From Planctomycetota bacterium (GTDB lineage Bacteria > Planctomycetota > PLA2): a stretch of DNA of 6,107 bases. The notes under the pieces were generated by a model. It searched no databases. It saw only the letters and a program-made list of their open reading frames with translations, and was not told the DNA's origin. Location of the stretch: assembly GCA_023150495.1 (NCBI GenBank), contig JAKLKT010000205.1:1-6107 (forward strand), given 5' to 3'. The position numbers and the translations under genes were made by a program. This document shows, in pieces, positions 1-4,687 of this stretch; positions within the stretch are counted from its first letter, which is position 1; each line of letters begins with the position of its first letter.

Positions 1-1116
1 GGCGACCACGTTCCCCGCGGCGTCGAGCATCTCGAAGGCGATCGGCGTGTCGGGCGGCACGCGCACGTGGATCGAGCCGTCGGCCATGAGCGGCACATCA
101 CCGAGCACACGCTGCGGGCCGCCGTCGGGCGGCATCGTGCGGACGCGCGCCTTCACGGCGCCGGGCGCATTGCGCCGCGCGTCGATGCAGTAGAGGGTCC
201 CGAACGCGCGGTCCGCGCGGACGATGGAGAGGTGGCCCTGCGGGCGCGGGCGCGGCGCCAGCGGGACGGGGTCCGACTCCCACTCGCCTCCGACGGCCGT
301 CCCGGAACGCTCGCGGACGATCGGCTCGCCTCTCGCGGCGGGCGCATCCCACGAGAGGGCCACTCGCGACGCCGTCCCCGCCAGGGCCGGCAGCTCCACG
401 CACTCGATGTCGAGCGAAGGGAGCTGCCGCGGACGCACGACCGACGCGGGCCCCGCGTGAAACAGCGCGACTCCCGTGCCGTCCGGGTGCACCGTCGCGA
501 GGACGAAGCGCGAACGGGACCCGTCGGACGGCGCGCGCCACGTGGCGAACAGGACACGGCCATCGGAGAGGACGGTCGGGTCGATGTCGAGACCGCCCCA
601 CGTGATCCGCTCGCCGGCCGTCCCGTCCCCTTTTGCCACGAACAGCGCCGAGGCTCGCGCCGCCGGCGCTCCGGCCGGCGGGGGTTCGTCGAGGTCCGCG
701 GAGTAGACGATGGGTCCGCCGGGGAGATACGCGGCCGACGCGACGTCGGTCGGATGCCTCACGAGCAGGCGCGGGCCGCCGCCCGCGGGGGCGGACTCGT
801 AGACGCCGAACGGTGCGCCTGCCCTCTCGCGGCCCGTGAAGAGCACCCGCGCGGCGTCATGCCGCACGTCCGGGCGCCCGGCGGCCTCGAGCCCCGCCGA
901 GAGGACCGTCACCGAGGTGCCCTCCACGCGCACGACCTTCGCGCCGCTCGGGATCGCCTGCGCGGATCCTGCCTGCGGCGCGTCCCGAACCGGCGCGCGC
1001 ACCGCGACGTAGGCTGTCGTCTGCGAGGTCGCTTCGGGCGGCCTCGCCACCGGCGTGGCCCCGCTCGCGCCGCACGCGGCGGCCGACGCGACGAACAGAA
1101 GGGCGGCGAGCCTCAC
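1..1116 (-). CDS. HzsA-like secreted beta-propeller protein, 3' end missing
   Basis: A GTG-initiated frame stays open for 372 codons to the left edge. It was read by direct translation of the minus strand. Residues 1-15 form a short export signal (VRLAALLFVASAAAC), with a possible but non-canonical lipobox ending at Cys15. Residues about 80-230 hold TolB/WD40-like propeller strands, for example PDVRHDAARVLFTG (82-95), a GGPIVYSADL strand (133-142) and DIDPTVLSDGRVLFATW (177-193). Residues 306-371 carry GTLYCID, then LGDVPLMADGS (338-348), HVRVPPDTP (350-358) and EMLDAAGNVV (362-371). This run is typical of the hydrazine synthase alpha middle-domain family found widely outside anammox bacteria. 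Those relatives usually continue into a heme-c CxxCH segment, which would lie off the window. True hydrazine synthesis is not implied. The start overlaps the upstream stop by four bases and has a good ribosome binding site, so it is probably translated together with the CRTAC1-like gene. The family call is from recalled motif patterns; the exported propeller is the safer part. Confidence 0.8.
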   Translation of the reverse strand, partial: MRLAALLFVASAAACGASGATPVARPPEATSQTTAYVAVRAPVRDAPQAGSAQAIPSGAKVVRVEGTSVTVLSAGLEAAGRPDVRHDAARVLFTGRERAGAPFGVYESAPAGGGPRLLVRHPTDVASAAYLPGGPIVYSADLDEPPPAGAPAARASALFVAKGDGTAGERITWGGLDIDPTVLSDGRVLFATWRAPSDGSRSRFVLATVHPDGTGVALFHAGPASVVRPRQLPSLDIECVELPALAGTASRVALSWDAPAARGEPIVRERSGTAVGGEWESDPVPLAPRPRPQGHLSIVRADRAFGTLYCIDARRNAPGAVKARVRTMPPDGGPQRVLGDVPLMADGSIHVRVPPDTPIAFEMLDAAGNVVA

Positions 1117-2777
1117 TGGATCGCCCCTCCCTGCTTGATCGTCCAGACGCGATCCGCCGCGAGGTCCGTGAACTCCTGCCTCGTTCCGTCGGTCCAAACG
1201 ATCTCGAGGCGTTCGATCCGGTCCTGCGCGCCGAGCCCGAAGTGCAGGCGCGGGTCGCCCGTGCCGAGGTACGCCTGCCGCGGCCAGTACGTCTGCACCT
1301 GGTCCTTCCCGCCGGCGCGGACGGTGACCCTTGCGCCGTGGCCGGAAGCCGTCTGCGGCCTCGGCCTCAGCGCGATCAGCACGCCGTGGCCCGTCTTCGT
1401 CTGGTTGCGCAGGATCGCGGGGCCCTGGCCGAGGTGGGTGACGACGACGTCGAGGCGCGCGTCGTTGTCCAGGTCCACGATGCACGCGCCGCGCGCGGGC
1501 CTCTCCTCCAGGAACCAGGCGCCAGCGGTGCGGGAGGCCTCTTCGAACGTGCCGTCGCCGCGGCCGCGGAAGAGCAGGTCGCACCGCCCCGTCGGGCGGT
1601 GGAGATCCCCGTTCGCGGAGTACAGGTCGAGATGTCCGTCGTTGTCGAAGTCGAGGAAGCCGCCGCCCCACGACGGCCACTGGCCGCACGCGCCGGCGAT
1701 CCCGCACGCGAGGATCCTGTCCTCGAACCCGTTCGGCGTGCCGATGAAGAGCGAGCCGTAGCCGATGGCGCTCACGCGCATGTCGGGCCGTCCGTCCTCG
1801 TTCACGTCGCCGACGGCGCCCGCCATCGCCGCCATGGCGTCCCCCTGCACTCCGTATGCGACGCCCGCGGCGAATCCGACCTCGCTGAACTTCCCGCCCC
1901 CCTCGTTGTGGAAGAGGAAACTCGCCGTGGCGTCGTTCGCCACGTAGATGTCGGGCCGTCCGTCGAGGTCGTAGTCGAGGATCGACACGCCCATCGCGCG
2001 CCCGGGCTCGACTCCGCCTATACCCGACGCTTCCGTGGCGTCGGCGAACGTGCCGTCGCCGTTGTTGATGTAGAGGATGTCGGGGAGGGCCACGAAGGCG
2101 AGCGGCCCGGGGAAGACGACGGGCTTATAGTACAGGCGGTAGCTCGCGTCGAAGGCGACGTACCGTCCGACGTAGAGGTCGAGCAGGCCGTCGCCGTTCG
2201 CGTCGAACGCGGCGGCACAGACGCCGCATCCGCCCGCTCCGACCCCGGCCCGCTTCGTGACGTCCTCGAACGTGCCGTCGCCGCGGTTGCGGAGGAGGTG
2301 GTTGCCCTCGTAGCCCACCACGAAGAGGTCGGTGCGGCCGTCGTCGTCGATGTCGGCCGCGACCGCCATGAAGCCGAACTCGGCGATGCCGACGCCCGCG
2401 CGGTCGGTCACGCACTCGAAGGACCCGTTGCCGAGGTTCCTGTAGAGACGGTTGCGCGCCCTTGTCTTCGGCGCGTCGCCGTTGTGGACGTCTTGGTTCC
2501 ACGCCTGCGCGATGAAGTAGAGGTCCATGCGGCCGTCGGCGTCGTAGTCGAGGCAGGTGGTGCCCGCGCCGACGCTCTCCGGGAGCGAGTCGAGCGCTCC
2601 GTCCACGAGCACGTGGGCGAAATCCACTCGGGAGCGCTCGGCGATGTCGCGGAACGCATCGGAGTCGGAACCGGGCGATGCCGCGGGGAGCGCGACGGGT
2701 GCGACGGGCGTCGTGCTCCGCGGGCAACCGGCGAGAGCGGCCACGGCCACCGCGAGTGCAAGTCCCCGAATCACCAC
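1113..2777 (-). CDS. CRTAC1-type lipoprotein: FG-GAP/VCBS repeats with C-terminal ASPIC/UnbV domain
   Basis: From the GTG at 2777 the protein has 554 residues. An export signal of Ala, Val and Leu ends in a canonical lipobox LAGC (15-18), so a membrane-anchored lipoprotein outside the cytoplasm is expected. Seven calcium-binding-type DxDxDGxxD loops follow at about 77-85, 142-150, 192-200, 268-276, 324-332, 376-384 and 435-443. Several are paired with NxGDGTFE-type turns, as in an integrin-like FG-GAP/VCBS propeller. In the seventh loop (DLDNDARLD) the usual Gly is Ala. Residues about 481-548 match ASPIC/UnbV, including DPRLHFGLG (508-516) and LEIVWTDG (524-531). The open frame runs further upstream to 3011 inside the DAHP synthase gene, but that part is Arg/Pro-rich and looks non-coding. 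GTG 2777 (or GTG 2774) puts the signal peptide at the N-terminus, with a weak GGGAA eight bases before 2777. The biochemical role of this family is unknown; carbohydrate or protein binding at the surface is inference. Confidence 0.9.
   Translation of the reverse strand: MVIRGLALAVAVAALAGCPRSTTPVAPVALPAASPGSDSDAFRDIAERSRVDFAHVLVDGALDSLPESVGAGTTCLDYDADGRMDLYFIAQAWNQDVHNGDAPKTRARNRLYRNLGNGSFECVTDRAGVGIAEFGFMAVAADIDDDGRTDLFVVGYEGNHLLRNRGDGTFEDVTKRAGVGAGGCGVCAAAFDANGDGLLDLYVGRYVAFDASYRLYYKPVVFPGPLAFVALPDILYINNGDGTFADATEASGIGGVEPGRAMGVSILDYDLDGRPDIYVANDATASFLFHNEGGGKFSEVGFAAGVAYGVQGDAMAAMAGAVGDVNEDGRPDMRVSAIGYGSLFIGTPNGFEDRILACGIAGACGQWPSWGGGFLDFDNDGHLDLYSANGDLHRPTGRCDLLFRGRGDGTFEEASRTAGAWFLEERPARGACIVDLDNDARLDVVVTHLGQGPAILRNQTKTGHGVLIALRPRPQTASGHGARVTVRAGGKDQVQTYWPRQAYLGTGDPRLHFGLGAQDRIERLEIVWTDGTRQEFTDLAADRVWTIKQGGAIQ
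1126..1132 (-). promoter_or_regulatory. ribosome binding site for the HzsA-like gene
   Basis: The minus strand reads AGGGAGG nine bases before the GTG at 1116-1114, inside the last codons of the upstream gene. It supports this GTG over any other start and supports translational coupling across the GTGA overlap. Confidence 0.6.
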
Positions 2778-2892
2778 GATCCAAGTTCCCGCGACCGCCC
2801 GTCGGCGCGCGCGTCGCGACCGGGCAGGGGACCCCCGGCGGGATGGCCTCGAGGCCGTCGCGGAGGCACCTGGCCTCGCGTCTGACGCCTGC

Positions 2893-3774
2893 TCATGCGT
2901 CCTCAGCACCGGACGCCCGGGCGGCCTCGATCTCCTCCCGCGCGGCGCGCACCTGCCCCACTGCGCGGACCACGCGGGCGAGCATGTCGGGCCGGATGCC
3001 CTGTTCGGCATCGCACAGGACGTCCGCGCGGCGCGTCTTGAGCCCGATGACCTCGATGATGAGTCCGTCCGCCCCCGCCGCGATGCCGGCCAGCGAAGCG
3101 GACGGGACGAGGTGGGCGCGGCCGGTCCCGTGGCTGGGGTCCACGATGATCGGGAGGTCGACCGCGCGCCGGACGGCCTCGACGACGTTCAGGTCGAGCG
3201 TGTTGCGGTCGTACTCGGCGGTCCAGCCCGTGCGCACGCCGCGCTCGCAGAGGACGATCCGCGTGTTGCCCCCCGAGGCGACGTACTCGGCGGCGCAGAG
3301 CCACTCGTGGAGGGTGGCGGCCATCCCGCGCTTCAGGAGCACCGGGAGCGGCTGCCTCCCGACCTCGCGCAGCAGGGGGAAGTTCTGCATGCTGCGCGAC
3401 CCGATCTGGAGCATGTCCGCGTACCGGGAGACGAGGTCCACCTGCCGGACATCGAGCACCTCGGTCACCACCGGCAGCCCGGTCTCCTCGCGGGCCTCCT
3501 GCAGGATCCGGAGGCCTTCCTCGCCGAGGCCCTGGAAGTCGTAGGGACTCGTGCGCGGCTTGAAGGCGCCGCCGCGGAGCATGTCCGCCCCGGCCGCCAG
3601 CACCTCCCGCGCAAGGGAGCATGTCTGCTCCCGGGTCTCCACGGCGCAGGGGCCTGCGATGACCACGGGTCTCGGCGCGCCGAAGGCGACGGCGCCGACC
3701 TGCACGACTCGCCTCGTGCGAGCCGCCGGGGCCGGGGATCCCAGCGCCCGCAGTGTGGATGCAGTGCCGCCCAT
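2893..3774 (-). CDS. aroF: 3-deoxy-7-phosphoheptulonate (DAHP) synthase, class I beta core type
   Basis: This cytoplasmic enzyme condenses phosphoenolpyruvate with erythrose 4-phosphate, the first step of the shikimate pathway to aromatic amino acids. Numbering from ATG 3774 gives 293 residues. The family motifs appear in order: AGPCAVE (40-46), RGGAFKPRTSPYDFQG (67-82), QIGSRSMQNF (123-132), LLKRGM (146-151), EWLCAAEY (157-164), LCERG (175-179), NTLDL (191-195), DPSHGTGR (212-219) and GADGLIIEV (234-242). By family analogy the metal ligands are Cys43, His215, Glu241 and Asp255. There is no N-terminal ferredoxin-like/ACT domain and no chorismate mutase fusion, so no regulatory domain for feedback inhibition is visible. 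The loop after Glu241 reads IGLKTRRADVLCD instead of the usual HPxPxxALSD form. It lacks the His-Pro and has about three extra residues. GGAGGAG lies ten bases before the ATG; a TTG one codon earlier could also serve. KDO-8-phosphate synthase is related, but the RTSPYDFQG and LCERG motifs favour DAHP synthase. Confidence 0.92.
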   Translation of the reverse strand: MGGTASTLRALGSPAPAARTRRVVQVGAVAFGAPRPVVIAGPCAVETREQTCSLAREVLAAGADMLRGGAFKPRTSPYDFQGLGEEGLRILQEAREETGLPVVTEVLDVRQVDLVSRYADMLQIGSRSMQNFPLLREVGRQPLPVLLKRGMAATLHEWLCAAEYVASGGNTRIVLCERGVRTGWTAEYDRNTLDLNVVEAVRRAVDLPIIVDPSHGTGRAHLVPSASLAGIAAGADGLIIEVIGLKTRRADVLCDAEQGIRPDMLARVVRAVGQVRAAREEIEAARASGAEDA

Positions 3775-3965
3775 CAATCAGGCTCCTCCGTCGCCAAGGG
3801 GCCATGCCTCGGCCGCGCCCTCGCCGGGGAGCCCGGTCGCCCATGAACCCCAAGGTCCACCCTACCCGCGATGCCCATGCCGGTCAGGCGCCACATGCCG
3901 GCGATCCAGCAGACACCGTGCCGCAGTAGAGTGATTCGCTTCATTCGCATAGCCACGTGGGCCAT
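3774..3965 (-). CDS. possible 63-codon leader ORF before aroF (uncertain)
   Basis: A minus-strand ATG frame of 63 codons lies between the dyad and aroF. Its stop overlaps the aroF ATG as TGATG, the form seen in coupled genes. The first third is mildly hydrophobic and has two Trp close together (CWIAGMW); the last third is Arg/Pro/His-rich and resembles out-of-frame GC-rich DNA. Starts at 3965, 3950 and 3944 (the last opening MKRITLLRHG) are all possible, and none has a strong ribosome binding site. It matches no family I recognise. It may be a chance frame inside the aroF leader. Confidence 0.15.
   Translation of the reverse strand: MAHVAMRMKRITLLRHGVCWIAGMWRLTGMGIAGRVDLGVHGRPGSPARARPRHGPLATEEPD
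3783..3789 (-). promoter_or_regulatory. ribosome binding site for aroF
   Basis: The minus strand reads GGAGGAG, a near-perfect anti-16S match. The gap is eight bases to the ATG at 3774 and five to the TTG at 3777, so it fixes the translation start in this TTGATG pair and favours the ATG. Confidence 0.7.
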
Positions 3966-3970
3966 GGCCT

Positions 3971-3999
3971 CATAAGCGCTTTCGTATGAAGCACTTATG
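3971..3999. promoter_or_regulatory. 29-bp imperfect dyad, candidate operator
   Basis: The arms CATAAGCGC (3971-3979) and GCACTTATG (3991-3999) are inverted repeats matching at 8 of 9 positions. The flanking inner bases TT/AA extend the symmetry to 11 of 14 arm positions, with little symmetry only at the centre. The length and AT-rich partial symmetry fit a dimeric winged-helix regulator. The site lies 121 bp before the Rrf2 start and about 200 bp before aroF, so autoregulation and/or control of the aroF cluster is plausible. Which protein binds is inference. Confidence 0.45.
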
Positions 4000-4119
4000 G
4001 ATCATGAAGATCGCGTCTTGGCGGCGAGCCAGAGGGGTGCGCGAGCCCGGGACGGAGCGCTTGCGCACGTTACCCGTACGCATTACGAGTGGTTGGATAC
4101 AATGACTCCGAAGAGTCCG

Positions 4120-4557
4120 ATGCAGGTCACACGCGCGCTCGAGTACGCCAACCGGGCGATGGTCTTTCTCGCCGCGCGCCACGGCCAGGAGCCGGCGGTG
4201 GTGACGAAGATCGCCGAGGCCGTCGCGGCCCCGCCCAACTTCCTCCACCAGGTGCTCAACAACCTGGCTCGCGCCGGGCTTGTCGTCTGCCGGCGCGGGA
4301 TGAAGCGGGGCTACGAGCTCGCGAAGGCCCCTGCGGAGATCTCCCTCCTCGACATCTTCCTGGTCATGGAGGGGCCCTTGGGGATCACTTCCTGCACGGT
4401 GGAAGGCAACTGGTGCCCGCGCGAGAAGGGCTGCGGCCTTGCGGGCGTCTGGCAGGAGATCCAGGACGACATCGTGGCGAAGCTCGGCGCCGCGACCTTG
4501 GACCGGCTGAGCGCCACGTCGACGAAGAACGTCGCCTGCGGGATCCGCGCCGAGTGA
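4120..4557 (+). CDS. Rrf2-family transcriptional regulator, probably Fe-S-binding
   Basis: This is a 145-residue DNA-binding regulator of the IscR/NsrR/RirA superfamily. The N-terminus MQVTRALEYANRAMVFLA matches the usual family start. The winged helix spans about residues 25-70: recognition-helix region IAEAVAAPPNFLHQVLNNLA (31-50), then AGLVVCRRG (52-60) and the wing GYELAKAP (64-71). A dimer helix begins near EISLLDIFLVMEGP (73-86). Cys92, Cys99 and Cys105 lie in the loop that ligates an Fe-S cluster in IscR-type proteins. The spacing is C-x6-C-x5-C, one residue longer in the first gap than in IscR. The usual wing GGY reads RGY (63-65). The frame is open from 3997, and ATG 4102 (151 residues) is an alternative start. 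ATG 4120 was chosen because it restores family length and puts the first Cys at 92. Neither start has a strong ribosome binding site. The signal sensed (iron, NO, redox or cluster status) cannot be told from sequence, and no Fe-S or NO-detoxifying gene is nearby. Confidence 0.88.
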   Translation: MQVTRALEYANRAMVFLAARHGQEPAVVTKIAEAVAAPPNFLHQVLNNLARAGLVVCRRGMKRGYELAKAPAEISLLDIFLVMEGPLGITSCTVEGNWCPREKGCGLAGVWQEIQDDIVAKLGAATLDRLSATSTKNVACGIRAE

Positions 4558-4687
4558 CTTGGCACGCTGGCGCCGCTTCCTCGACCTCGCCGCCATCGCG
4601 ACCGCACGCCCATGGCGAGCCGGAGCCGTTCGGCCTGGCCGCCCGAAGTCACGCCGCCGACCGCCTGCCGCCGCCCCACCCCCTTGG
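4558..4687. other. convergent intergenic spacer, no clear terminator
   Basis: This 130-bp GC-rich spacer separates the stops of the Rrf2 gene and the helicase gene. The only stem seen is CGCCAT (4591-4596) with ATGGCG (4612-4617) around a 15-base loop and without a T-run on either strand. A bidirectional intrinsic terminator is therefore not supported. Confidence 0.4.

Larger units (their letters stand above)
3775..4119. other. divergent intergenic region between aroF and the Rrf2 regulator
   Basis: This 345-bp region must hold the promoters for the leftward aroF cluster and the rightward regulator gene. The part from about 3925 to 4005 is clearly less GC-rich than the rest of the window. 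It contains the 29-bp dyad listed separately, two ATTCGC copies nine bases apart (3934-3939 and 3943-3948), and two adjacent perfect palindromes, CCACGTGG (3953-3960) and GGCCATGGCC (3960-3969). CATGCCGG occurs twice (3876-3883 and 3894-3901). No convincing pair of sigma-70 -35 and -10 boxes was found on either strand. TACAAT at 4098-4103 resembles a -10 box but has no matching -35. No RNA gene was recognised here. Confidence 0.6.

Noticed and set aside
67..1761. 564-codon plus-strand open frame
   Set aside because: It is antisense to the HzsA-like and CRTAC1-like genes. Its Arg/Pro/Gly/Ala-rich product has no recognisable motif, as expected for a shadow frame in very GC-rich DNA.
1242..2885. 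547-codon plus-strand open frame
   Set aside because: It mirrors the Asp/Gly repeat codons of the FG-GAP gene as repetitive Val/Glu/Ala/Arg text. The minus strand has a signal peptide and clear domains instead.
2778..3011. 78-codon N-terminal extension of the CRTAC1-like protein
   Set aside because: It would overlap the DAHP synthase by over 100 bases, is Arg/Pro-rich and would bury the lipoprotein signal. GTG 2777 fits better.
2557..3846. 429-codon plus-strand open frame
   Set aside because: It is antisense to the DAHP synthase, whose motifs are all on the minus strand; the product has no coherent fold signature.
4098..4103. TACAAT as a -10 promoter box
   Set aside because: No -35-like hexamer lies 16-18 bases upstream, and the box overlaps an alternative ATG at 4102, so it is kept only as a remark.
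3997..4119. 41-codon N-terminal extension of the Rrf2 protein
   Set aside because: It has no family similarity, while ATG 4120 gives the typical Rrf2 N-terminus and Cys positions.
4591..4617. Stem CGCCAT/ATGGCG as a terminator
   Set aside because: Only six pairs with a 15-base loop and no T-run on either strand.
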